From: a virus
Direction: 5' to 3' (one strand)
Length of the DNA stretch: 29,002 nt
Virus record (IMG/VR): IMGVR_UViG_3300035189_000012
Location: 1-29,002 of that record
The notes under the pieces are model-generated. The model did no database searches. It was not told the origin of the DNA and saw only the letters and a list, made by a program, of their open reading frames with translations. The translations under genes and the position numbers were made by a program. This document shows, piece after piece, positions 16,732 through 23,328 of this stretch. The first letter of the stretch is position 1. Each line of letters begins with the position of its first letter.

Positions 16732-17346
16732 TCAGGCCGATCTGAGCAGACAGGTTCCGCAGGCCCTCGCAATGTTCAATTTCCCCACCTCGGCAGGACT
16801 GTTTGCAGCATCCACCAGAGCCTGCACTTCTCGGCTGGCACCATAGCGACGGACCACACCGACGAACTCCTCGACGTCATGGCCTTGAAGCTTCAGCTTG
16901 GGGGCGCCGTCCTGAGTGAAGGCTGGCTGACCGTACTTATCGGTCGCCTGGGCGATGTGATAAAGCTCGTGCTCCAGGAGTGCGCAGAACTCTTCGTCGC
17001 TGCACTGGGCGCAGTAGTCAGCCGCCAAGGTGATGATGAAAGCCGGCACATCGCCAAACCAATCACGCATCTGCTGCTCCATCCGGGCCTTCTGCCAACC
17101 TCCGGCACGAAACGCTACTTGCTCGGCCTGACCAAGAACCACCCGCACCTGCTTCTCGAAGCTCGACGACGCCCACATGACCCGGATGTCTGCATCCACC
17201 AGGTGGGCATGGTCTTCGTTGTGAATGCTGCCGGTGTCGGCAAGGATCTCGGCTTGGAGCCACTCCCACACCTCAGGGGCTGGAGTCAGGCGGATACCGA
17301 AGTCAGCCAGATCAACCACTGACGAGGACGGATATGGCCTGTCCAT
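16732..17346 (-). CDS. Phage metallopeptidase-domain protein
   Basis: 204 aa. The zinc motif HELYH is at residues 126-130, preceded by LAADYCAQCSDEEFCALLE. This matches the putative phage metallopeptidase family found next to terminase genes in Pseudomonas phages. A good AAGGAG lies eight bases before ATG 17346. Its substrate is unknown. The C-terminal cysteines (ARACGTCLL) may be structural. It lies between crcB and TerS. Confidence 0.82.
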   Translation of the reverse strand: MDRPYPSSSVVDLADFGIRLTPAPEVWEWLQAEILADTGSIHNEDHAHLVDADIRVMWASSSFEKQVRVVLGQAEQVAFRAGGWQKARMEQQMRDWFGDVPAFIITLAADYCAQCSDEEFCALLEHELYHIAQATDKYGQPAFTQDGAPKLKLQGHDVEEFVGVVRRYGASREVQALVDAANSPAEVGKLNIARACGTCLLRSA

Positions 17347-17387
17347 CGAATACTCCTTGCTGATTTTCGGCCTGGTCGTTTAAAGGC

Positions 17388-17765
17388 TCAATCCAGTGCC
17401 GTCACCAGACCAAAGCCGATGAAGGTCATCAACAACGACCCCACGACATGTGTGAGCACCGTAGCAGCAGCCCAGCCGAATCTACCCTCTTGCAGCATGA
17501 ATACGATCTCAGCGGAGAACGTTGAAAAGGTAGTCAGCCCACCACAGAAGCCCGTGGTCACTAGCAATCGCCACGCAGGATCGAGATCCGGCATCTTGAT
17601 AAAGAACGCCATGGCGCACCCTATGATGAGCCCGCCAATCAGGTTAACGAGGAGCGTACCCAGCGGCATGCTGGGGAACGCACCATTGAACTTCAAGGCA
17701 AGCGCCCACCGAAGCACACAACCGAAGCTGCCACCAATGATTACCGCTAAGAGAGACTTGTACAT
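17388..17765 (-). CDS. crcB: Fluoride channel CrcB/Fluc
   Basis: 125 aa, the usual size. Four hydrophobic segments are seen (about 3-25, 34-56, 66-85, 97-121). Family signatures include [20 protein letters not shown] (conserved Asn) and the [16 protein letters not shown] motif with the Phe residues of the fluoride pore. Dimeric Fluc exports F- passively. The gene has its own sigma70 promoter and a fluoride riboswitch upstream, so it is a complete fluoride-response unit. Genes on both sides are phage genes on the same strand, so this is cargo. Confidence 0.93.
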   Translation of the reverse strand: MYKSLLAVIIGGSFGCVLRWALALKFNGAFPSMPLGTLLVNLIGGLIIGCAMAFFIKMPDLDPAWRLLVTTGFCGGLTTFSTFSAEIVFMLQEGRFGWAAATVLTHVVGSLLMTFIGFGLVTALD

Positions 17766-17792
17766 TCGAGACTTCCAAAGAGATCTGAGGAT

Positions 17793-17846
17793 CCCTATGG
17801 AAAGACAGGCGAACGCCTACGCACCCTCCATAGGGTTTGCGTAGGC
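17793..17846 (-). promoter_or_regulatory. Expression platform of the crcB riboswitch with competing hairpins
   Basis: In the RNA, the aptamer 3' end GCCTACGC (17839-17846) pairs with GCGTAGGC (17815-17822). The loop holds ACCCT/AGGGT. The same CCCTATGG (17829-17836 area) can instead pair with CCATAGGG at 17793-17800, closer to the crcB start. A further small hairpin (AGGCG-CGCCT, 17807-17818) lies between. The two long pairings exclude each other and use the aptamer's own 3' arm, which is how such a switch would couple ligand binding to gene expression. Confidence 0.55.
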
Positions 17847-17894
17847 ATCATCAGCCAGAAGGCGGTTATGAGGAGGAATGCCATCTCCTACCCG
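17836..17894 (-). promoter_or_regulatory. Fluoride (crcB) riboswitch
   Basis: The minus strand shows the conserved aptamer pieces in order: GGAGATGGCATTCCTCC, then ATAACCGCC, a short TTCT loop, then GGCTGATGATGCCTAC. This is the crcB motif known from Pseudomonas. It sits about 70 bases upstream of the crcB start and just after a promoter, so transcription should begin near its 5' end. An open frame in this region (17817-18032) is a shadow of this RNA. Confidence 0.93.
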
Positions 17895-17895
17895 A

Positions 17896-17924
17896 ATCAT
17901 ATGACAACAGGCAAAAAGCCTCAA
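17896..17924 (-). promoter_or_regulatory. Sigma70 promoter of the crcB unit
   Basis: TTGAGG (17919-17924), a 17-base spacer, and TATGAT (17896-17901) on the minus strand. The start point would fall at the first bases of the riboswitch. This makes crcB independent of the late promoter. Confidence 0.65.
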
Positions 17925-17983
17925 CACAACTGAAGCAGAGACTGCTTGCCTAAAGCTGAATTTCCCACGCCCTTGATCAATAC

Positions 17984-18005
17984 GTGCCGCACTAACCTGC
18001 GGCAC
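17984..18005 (-). other. Perfect hairpin after the Ntn hydrolase gene
   Basis: GTGCCGCA and TGCGGCAC form an 8-bp perfect stem with a 6-base loop, four bases past the hydrolase stop. It lacks a clear T-run, so it is at best a weak terminator. It marks the junction between the hydrolase gene and the crcB unit. Confidence 0.45.
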
Positions 18006-18009
18006 ACCT

Positions 18010-18450
18010 CTACCCAGGCTTGGCCGGATCAATGATCACCGCGCAGACCTTGCCACCGGTGTAGATATCTCGCTTCATGGCGGCACGCACCGCCTCTTCA
18101 GCGCTTGCCCCCATATCCATTGCAGCCAAGGCATATGCAGCGCCACTGCCGATGGCGTCAGGGTTGGACAGCTCAAGCTCCTGCTTCCAGATGCCTGTCT
18201 TGTCGTCATGACCGACCATCATCAGCTTTCCACCATCGACGACAAAGCCCGAGCACTCCACGGGAGCCGGTGACGACGTTCCGAAGTAGGCAGAGATCAA
18301 GGCTTTCTCATCGCATACAGCGCCCGACAGGAAGAAGCTGACCCCATCGACAACCTGGCACTTAGGTGCGGTGTCAGAAACGATGCGATCGCTTCGGGTC
18401 TGGCGACCGTCATAGGCGATCACACCGTCTTTGTAGGCAATGGTCGTCAT
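18010..18450 (-). CDS. HslV/proteasome-like Ntn hydrolase
   Basis: 146 aa from ATG 18450, with GAGG six bases upstream. The long upstream extension of this frame is discarded because it overlaps the membrane gene. The start MTTIAYKDG mirrors HslV (MTTI...), so removal of Met would expose Thr as nucleophile. Asp14 in AYDGRQT and Lys30 in APKCQVV align with HslV Asp17 and Lys33. The later GSGAAYALAAMDMGASAEEAVRAA matches the HslV GSGG-Y-A-A helix region. At 146 aa it is shorter than HslV (about 175). No HslU partner is visible. Substrate and oligomeric state are unknown. Confidence 0.8.
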   Translation of the reverse strand: MTTIAYKDGVIAYDGRQTRSDRIVSDTAPKCQVVDGVSFFLSGAVCDEKALISAYFGTSSPAPVECSGFVVDGGKLMMVGHDDKTGIWKQELELSNPDAIGSGAAYALAAMDMGASAEEAVRAAMKRDIYTGGKVCAVIIDPAKPG

Positions 18451-18467
18451 CTGAACCCTCATGATTA

Positions 18468-18504
18468 CGCGCCACGATTTGACGCATTCGAAAAACGTGG
18501 CGCG
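18468..18504. repeat. CGCGCCACG inverted repeat, copy A
   Basis: CGCGCCACG (18468-18476) and CGTGGCGCG (18496-18504) pair perfectly around 19 bases. It fills most of the 56-base gap between the membrane gene and the Ntn hydrolase gene. A very similar element occurs at 24430-24465. Confidence 0.7.
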
Positions 18505-18506
18505 AA

Positions 18507-18851
18507 TTACTTGCTCCGGCGATCGATACCGCCAGGCGCCTTGTCGCAGTGCAGGCAGTGCTCGCAGTTCAGCGTTCGGCAAAGCCACGCTTTCACCGGT
18601 TTCCAGTACGTGACCATGAAGATGTGCCGAGCACCGGCCAGAGCCAGGGACACATGCAGCGTCAGGCCGGCGGTGGTCGGACCGAAGAAGATTTCTTGGT
18701 TGCGGCTCATCACGACAAACCCGCTGATGGCGATCGTCGAGTAAATCAGCTTCCCAAGGATGCCGTCCCTCACCTTCCCGCTCAATACACACCAGGTAGC
18801 CCACAAGGCGATCAGGCCGCAGGCGATGGAGTTGATCAGTTCAAGATTCAT
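18507..18851 (-). CDS. Small phage membrane protein with C-terminal Cys cluster
   Basis: 114 aa with three hydrophobic segments (about 7-25, 33-50, 62-84), then a short cytosolic or exposed tail with NCEHCLHCDK. Its gene overlaps the holin-like gene by ATGA (18848-18851), so the two are co-translated and likely work together in lysis, as holin/antiholin or a spanin-type helper. The C-x-x-C-x-x-C cluster is unusual for a holin and might bind a metal. The family is not recognised with certainty. Confidence 0.7.
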   Translation of the reverse strand: MNLELINSIACGLIALWATWCVLSGKVRDGILGKLIYSTIAISGFVVMSRNQEIFFGPTTAGLTLHVSLALAGARHIFMVTYWKPVKAWLCRTLNCEHCLHCDKAPGGIDRRSK

Positions 18852-19186
18852 GGTGGATTGCCTCCCCCGAACCGCTGGCGGATGAGCGCCCAGAGGTCAG
18901 CGGATTTGATGGCTCGGTTGATGGCCGCCAGGAGCGAACCGCCGAATGCGCCCAACAGGAAGCCGATGCCGGCGACAATCTTCGGTTCGGTCACGCCCAG
19001 GTAGGTGCTGACCATGCTCGTCAGATAGATCGAGCAGGCCATCCCTGTGATAAGGAAGATCAACCAGGCACGCCAGTCTGTCAGGTCGTCCTTGTGCCAC
19101 CAACTGGCAACCACGGCGCCAACGAAGCCCGCGATCAGCAATTCAAACCTGTCGATCTTGTCGAGCAGGCGCTGCAAATACTCCAT
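18848..19186 (-). CDS. Holin-like membrane protein
   Basis: 112 aa. Three hydrophobic segments (about 14-30, 40-60, 71-90) with a short N-terminus and a basic C-terminus, the class I holin layout. GGAG lies nine bases before ATG 19186. It follows the Q-position gene and a convergent insertion. No endolysin is next to it; in related Pseudomonas phages the lysin often lies after the tail genes, outside this window. The holin call is from topology and position. Confidence 0.7.
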   Translation of the reverse strand: MEYLQRLLDKIDRFELLIAGFVGAVVASWWHKDDLTDWRAWLIFLITGMACSIYLTSMVSTYLGVTEPKIVAGIGFLLGAFGGSLLAAINRAIKSADLWALIRQRFGGGNPP

Positions 19187-19254
19187 GCGCTCGACTCCGT
19201 GGGCATGAGAAATAAAAAATCCGATCAGTGGCGGACAGATGGCTCCGTGATATC

Positions 19255-19277
19255 GTCACGATCTCTACGATCGTGAC
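19255..19277 (+). promoter_or_regulatory. 9-5-9 palindrome upstream of the Sel1-like gene
   Basis: GTCACGATC and GATCGTGAC are perfect inverted repeats with 5 bases between them. The right arm ends 13 bases before the GTG start. It could be an operator for a dimeric regulator or an RNA hairpin near the ribosome site. I see no convincing -10/-35 pair close by. Confidence 0.5.
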
Positions 19278-19290
19278 AAAGGACGAATAC

Positions 19291-20055
19291 GTGGCAAAAA
19301 AAAACATCAAACACTTCGCACTAGTATTTCTGGTCTTCTGCACAGTATGCGCAAACGCAGAAAAACTTAAAATTACTCCAGAAAGCGAAGTACTGTACTT
19401 CAAAGCGCTACCTTACCTTGACGGTGTCGACAAAGAAGACAACGAGTTCTTCAAAAAATATCCTCCTAGCTCTACTGAAGTGAAACCTTCAGAAGAGCAA
19501 AAAAAACAATACAGGGAGCGATTGCAGTCACTTCTCAGCGAAGGAATCCCCCTGATAAAGCAATCAGCTGAAGCAGGGAATCCAGCTGCGCAGTACCGAC
19601 TAGCGTGGATATGGTCGCGTTTTGTCCCTCGCGACCAAGTTGCTGATAAAGTCTGCTCTCTTCTAAGGTCCAGCCTGAGCCAGGGTTTTACTCCTTCAGG
19701 CTTCCAAATGATATTCTACTGCTTCGATGAAGTTAAAACTCCTAAATTCCGATCATTAATCGACGCACTGCCTGAAAATGAAAACTTTTATAGCAAGTAC
19801 TACCCACAACCCTTGATAATGCCAAGTTGTGATTGGCGCAACACTTCCCACGCAGATTCAATTGTACTGTTCAATGATAAAAGCTTTCGCGCCGAACTCT
19901 ATATGAGCTTTGCAACTCAAATGTCAACACAAAACCTAAAACAAGAACAGCTTCGCTATCTCAATAAAGCCGCCGAGTATGGATGCGCCCGTGCGATAGA
20001 AAGAATTAAGTTAAATCACACAATTGAGGCTCGGGCTGCCGGAGCTGCTCCGTAG
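19291..20055 (+). CDS. Secreted protein with Sel1-like repeats (moron)
   Basis: 254 aa from GTG 19291, with AAGGA at proper distance. An upstream ATG at 19228 would add 21 residues ahead of an obvious signal peptide and is rejected. Residues 1-23 (basic AKKNIK, hydrophobic core ALVFLVF, then ANA cut) form a signal peptide. The helical body has Sel1/TPR-like units, GNPAAQYRLAWIW near residue 100 and YLNKAAEYGCARAIERIK at the end. Sel1 proteins mediate contacts in envelope or regulatory processes. It is AT-rich, on the opposite strand to its neighbours, and splits the Q-position gene from the lysis genes. Confidence 0.8.
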   Translation: MAKKNIKHFALVFLVFCTVCANAEKLKITPESEVLYFKALPYLDGVDKEDNEFFKKYPPSSTEVKPSEEQKKQYRERLQSLLSEGIPLIKQSAEAGNPAAQYRLAWIWSRFVPRDQVADKVCSLLRSSLSQGFTPSGFQMIFYCFDEVKTPKFRSLIDALPENENFYSKYYPQPLIMPSCDWRNTSHADSIVLFNDKSFRAELYMSFATQMSTQNLKQEQLRYLNKAAEYGCARAIERIKLNHTIEARAAGAAP

Positions 20056-20128
20056 CACAGCACGTTCCGACTTATCAGTGCCCAGACCTCCCCGAAGTCT
20101 GATCTGGATGCAGTAAATCGAAGGCAGC

Positions 20129-20156
20129 AAAAAGCCCGACGCAGTGGCCGGGCTTT
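20129..20156 (-). terminator. Convergent terminator between Sel1-like and Q-position genes
   Basis: AAAGCCCG (20131-20138) and CGGGCTTT (20149-20156) pair around a 10-base loop. In the minus direction it ends in TTTTT, downstream of the 20231-20812 gene. In the plus direction a shorter TTT follows, so it may also end the Sel1-like transcript. Confidence 0.75.
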
Positions 20157-20230
20157 ATGTTTACTTCTGTAAAGTTGCCAAAGGCAAAACTCTAACCGTG
20201 GAGAAACTATGCCGTCAGCCGCACGGGAAG

Positions 20231-20812
20231 TCAAGCAGCCTCTTTCATCTCGTAAATTACCGCCGCTATGGGGCTCAGTGCGCGCCGATCCAGATCCTCG
20301 CAGCACTCGAAAATCAGCTGCAGCACACCACCCCAATCCCGCTCCCAGTTACACGACTCCAAGCGCACTTCATAGATCTGCCACATCCAGGCCCGGAACT
20401 TCTCGGCATTGGCCAGTGGATCTTCATTGGCTGATTGGCCGCCCTGGTGCATGTGGCGGTACCGGCGCATCACGCCCTTCACCACAAACTCCAGCTTCTC
20501 CCGCTTGGCGGCCGTCATTCGTGGTGACTTGCCCTGCACCATCAGGAACACCACCTCTTCCGCCGCCTCTCGGATATCGTCGTCCTGGTCAGCGGCATAC
20601 ATGAAGTCACCGAAAACGCGGATCTGCGGGCGAAGTCGGGCGATCGCCGACTGGATGTGTCCAGCCAGAGCCCCATGCACTGCGTGATCCGCGGTTGGGC
20701 CACGCTCGGTTTTCTGTACCACCACCCCCAACTGGGCCGCATCGGAGGTTTGGCCCGGGGCCGGGTTGTAATTGCAGTCATGCCATGCCTGGCGCGCTGA
20801 ATTGATTTTCAT
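20231..20812 (-). CDS. Phage protein at the antiterminator Q position
   Basis: 193 aa. N-terminal MKINSARQAWHDCNYNPAPG, then a helical body (VHGALAGHIQSAIARLRPQIRVFGDFMYAA, AEEVVFLMVQ, KREKLEFVVKGVMRRYRH). I do not see a defined domain. The place between NinG and the lysis genes is where lambda carries Q, so a late regulator is a reasonable inference, not a proven one. The start overlaps NinG's stop (20809-20812). Confidence 0.6.
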   Translation of the reverse strand: MKINSARQAWHDCNYNPAPGQTSDAAQLGVVVQKTERGPTADHAVHGALAGHIQSAIARLRPQIRVFGDFMYAADQDDDIREAAEEVVFLMVQGKSPRMTAAKREKLEFVVKGVMRRYRHMHQGGQSANEDPLANAEKFRAWMWQIYEVRLESCNWERDWGGVLQLIFECCEDLDRRALSPIAAVIYEMKEAA

Positions 20813-21414
20813 GCTGCGTGCCCCCTCTTCAACTCTCTGGTCTTTACCCGATACTCGGACTTGATGGCCTTGATCTCTTCGACGGTGTACTTGCGCACCT
20901 CATGCGGCCCTTCCAGCCAGGCCACCTGGTCGGCACCGATCCGCAGCACCAGCCGGATGCGGTACTCGACCGCGTTGCCGGACAGGTTGCGATTGCACTT
21001 CACGCACTGGCGATGGATGTTCAGCGGTTCGAAGCGCAGCTCCGGGCACGCCCCCACCGATCGGTAGTGGCCCGCATCCCACCGGCTGCCGGTGATCAGG
21101 TCATGATCACTGGGCACCGAGTCACAGCTGATGCAAGGCAGGTGCGCGTCGCGCAGGCGCACGAACTCGTTTACCGCGGACTGAGCCTCGCGAAGATGGT
21201 CGGCCCGGCCCTTCAGCTTCTCCTTGCGGACCTTTATCTCTCGGCGCTCAACCTGAGCAAGCGACTTGCGCGCCTTCTCCTGGTTCACATGCTTCATGGC
21301 CAGGCCGCACAAGGGGCTACAGACCGCCTGCCCAAGGCGCCGCGGCGTAAAGCTGGTATCGCATGCTGGGTTCTTGCACTTTTTCAGGCGTGGCTTCTTG
21401 GCAGTGAGGCTCAT
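20809..21414 (-). CDS. ninG: NinG/Rap recombination protein
   Basis: 201 aa. The N-terminus has a zinc-binding pattern (CKNPACDTSF, then CSPLCG), followed by a charged helix (residues 45-80). The C-terminal HNH-like core has CISCDS, WDAGHYRSVGACPELRFEP and NIHRQCVKCN. This is the NinG/Rap structure; in lambda it cuts recombination intermediates. All core residues are present. It is coupled by overlap to the DUF1367 gene upstream and the Q-position gene downstream. Confidence 0.92.
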   Translation of the reverse strand: MSLTAKKPRLKKCKNPACDTSFTPRRLGQAVCSPLCGLAMKHVNQEKARKSLAQVERREIKVRKEKLKGRADHLREAQSAVNEFVRLRDAHLPCISCDSVPSDHDLITGSRWDAGHYRSVGACPELRFEPLNIHRQCVKCNRNLSGNAVEYRIRLVLRIGADQVAWLEGPHEVRKYTVEEIKAIKSEYRVKTRELKRGHAA

Positions 21415-21998
21415 GCAAAGCTCCCCATCTGGTCGGCGGCCGACAAGGCGTCCTGCTCAGTTTCAAAATGCGCGGACAACACCAGACGCCAGCAGGCGTT
21501 GAAGACGTCGCGGTACAGGGGCTCAAAGGCTGTGTCGTCCATGCGGGCCCAACTGATCGACTTGGCTTCTTTGCGCACGCCGTCCGGGGTGCGCACAAGG
21601 TGGAAGTGGCCGGCCTCGATGGTCACCCAATCACGAAAGGCTTCGCGACTCTTGTCGACCGCGGGGAAGCGTTCGGCGCGGGCCTGCTCAAGACCGCTGA
21701 TATAGGCCGCGACCGCATTCGACAGCTGCCCAGGCTTGCCGCTCTGCGCCTCGAAGAATTTCGCCAAACCACGGATGCCACGCATCTCCTGGCGCGGGAT
21801 CAGACCGCCAACCGGCTCCCAGTAATCCCATGCCAGATCAAGCATGGCGAAGAACTTGCCGTGGAACCGCGGGTTGCGCATGCGGGTGAATTTGCCGTGG
21901 ACCACCTGTCCGGACTTCCAGCCCTGGATCGTTTCCCGGTCGGCATCGGTGGCCGGCACCAGGCCCTGGGCGGTGCGAATAAGTGCGAGCTCAGCCAT
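21411..21998 (-). CDS. DUF1367 phage protein
   Basis: 195 aa from ATG 21998, with GAGGG upstream; a TTG two codons earlier is less likely. It has the DUF1367 pattern: MAELALIRTAQGLVPA, HGKFTRMRNPRFHGKFFAMLD, WDYWEP and the C-terminal FNACWRLVLSAHF. Members lie in nin-like regions next to NinG. The function is not known; a role in recombination is inferred from neighbours. Confidence 0.82.
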   Translation of the reverse strand: MAELALIRTAQGLVPATDADRETIQGWKSGQVVHGKFTRMRNPRFHGKFFAMLDLAWDYWEPVGGLIPRQEMRGIRGLAKFFEAQSGKPGQLSNAVAAYISGLEQARAERFPAVDKSREAFRDWVTIEAGHFHLVRTPDGVRKEAKSISWARMDDTAFEPLYRDVFNACWRLVLSAHFETEQDALSAADQMGSFA

Positions 21999-22028
21999 GG
22001 GCAACCCTCTTCAGTTCGAAGTGAACGA

Positions 22029-22535
22029 TCATTGCGAAATCCCCTTCAGCAGATCTTGCAGCTGCTTCAGCTTGCCAACGGCTTCGGCATTGCTCTCGCG
22101 CTCTGCCTCCACAGACAACGCGACCTCTTCGATACGGCCGGCCAATGCCTTCATGCGCTTGCTGATCTCTTCGGCCAGGCTGACCACTTCGCCTGAAAGG
22201 CTGGCCAGGACATCCAGGGCGCCAGTGTCTGGCTTAGTGGCAGAAACAACGGCCTGATGGGCTGGCTTTGGCATGGTTTTCTCACTCTTGGTTTTGGTGG
22301 TTGCTGGGTCGCGCTGGAAGTGGCCATTGACCGGCTCGCGGATCAGGCCGTGTTCTTTCAGATCACTGAGACATGCACGGACGACCGGGAACTGGGCGCT
22401 GCTGGTGTTGGAGGTCCGCAACGCGTTATGGATATCGAGCGCGGTCCAGTGCTGTTGGATCGGGACGACCTCGAAGACCTTGCGGGCCAAGGCCGTTTGG
22501 CCGGCGAGCATCTGCTGTTGCCTGGACTCATTCAC
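22029..22535 (-). CDS. Helix-turn-helix/coiled-coil phage protein of unknown function
   Basis: 168 aa. Residues about 15-75 look like a winged helix (WTALDIHNALRTSNT, VRACLSDLKEHGLIREP). A polar linker follows, then a C-terminal coiled coil from about 110 to 165 (SLAEEISKRMKALAGRIEEVALSVEAERES). It overlaps the upstream gene by eight bases in the replication block. It may be a DNA-binding accessory factor, but the function is not known. Confidence 0.7.
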   Translation of the reverse strand: MNESRQQQMLAGQTALARKVFEVVPIQQHWTALDIHNALRTSNTSSAQFPVVRACLSDLKEHGLIREPVNGHFQRDPATTKTKSEKTMPKPAHQAVVSATKPDTGALDVLASLSGEVVSLAEEISKRMKALAGRIEEVALSVEAERESNAEAVGKLKQLQDLLKGISQ

Positions 22536-23328
22536 TGATCAACTCCTTGGCCTGGAGGGCTGCAATCTGGCGGCGGAAGAGACGCCGACGCAGATAGGTT
22601 TCGACTCGCGCGACCTGGGCCTTCTTCAGCCGCTGGCGGTCCTGTTGTTTTTTTGCGTCCTGGACGATGGCTCGGACTTCGGCCAGCTTTTCGCGCAGAT
22701 TCGGCGATGGCTCGACCACGTTGCCAGTCAACAGCCCAGCAACGGCCCGACCGTCATCAGTGATCGGCGCAATGCGCAGGTCGGCGAGGTACTGGGCGCC
22801 CTGCTCTTGCGGGATCAACTTCATCCGTACGGCCGACTCGATGGCGGTGACGCGGCGCACCGGGTCGAAGCCCAGCGATACCCGCCAGGACACCGGGGCA
22901 GCTTCCGCCCGGGCCTGGGTAACCAGTCGCTCGTAGGCACTGATGAACGCCATCCGTGCGCCGACCTTGTCGCCCAGGGCCAGAACCGGCTGTGCGGCCG
23001 TCATGGCCTGCTGGATCTCGGCGGTCAGCACAACGGTTTCGCTCTCGTCGTGACCGCTCAGGGCGATCGACCAGGCCTCGTCCTTCCCTGGCCTGCCATC
23101 TACTGCCTGGACACGCAGCAGAATGTCCGCCATGGCCAGCTTGCCCTTCACTTCAAGCCGGCAGGTCTTCAGCGCAGCACGGACCACAGGCACCGGGTAA
23201 ACACAAAGGTCCTCAGCCATGATCGCCGCGGTACCCGGGCTCATTTCCTGACCCATGGCTTCTGCCGTGGCGATGATGGCCGATGCCAAGCCGGCGGCCT
23301 GGGCGTCGTTCATTTCAAAGGTATTCAT
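22528..23328 (-). CDS. Replication-region protein at the lambda P position
   Basis: 266 aa, helical, with ATAEAMGQEMSPGTAAIMAEDL near the start and a basic C-terminal tail (KKQQDRQRLKKAQVARVETYLRRRLF). It follows the O-like initiator with a 14-base overlap. This is where helicase loaders sit, but no Walker A is seen, so it is not DnaC-like. A loader or primosome role is inferred from position only. Confidence 0.72.
   Translation of the reverse strand: MNTFEMNDAQAAGLASAIIATAEAMGQEMSPGTAAIMAEDLCVYPVPVVRAALKTCRLEVKGKLAMADILLRVQAVDGRPGKDEAWSIALSGHDESETVVLTAEIQQAMTAAQPVLALGDKVGARMAFISAYERLVTQARAEAAPVSWRVSLGFDPVRRVTAIESAVRMKLIPQEQGAQYLADLRIAPITDDGRAVAGLLTGNVVEPSPNLREKLAEVRAIVQDAKKQQDRQRLKKAQVARVETYLRRRLFRRQIAALQAKELISE

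Noticed and set aside
17817-18032. 71-aa minus-strand frame
   Set aside because: It is made of the crcB promoter, riboswitch and a hairpin, not of protein-like sequence.
18451-18804. 118-codon upstream extension of the Ntn hydrolase frame
   Set aside because: It runs through the membrane protein gene in another frame, has Arg/Pro-rich shadow composition, and the ATG at 18450 has a good ribosome site and the HslV-like N-terminus.
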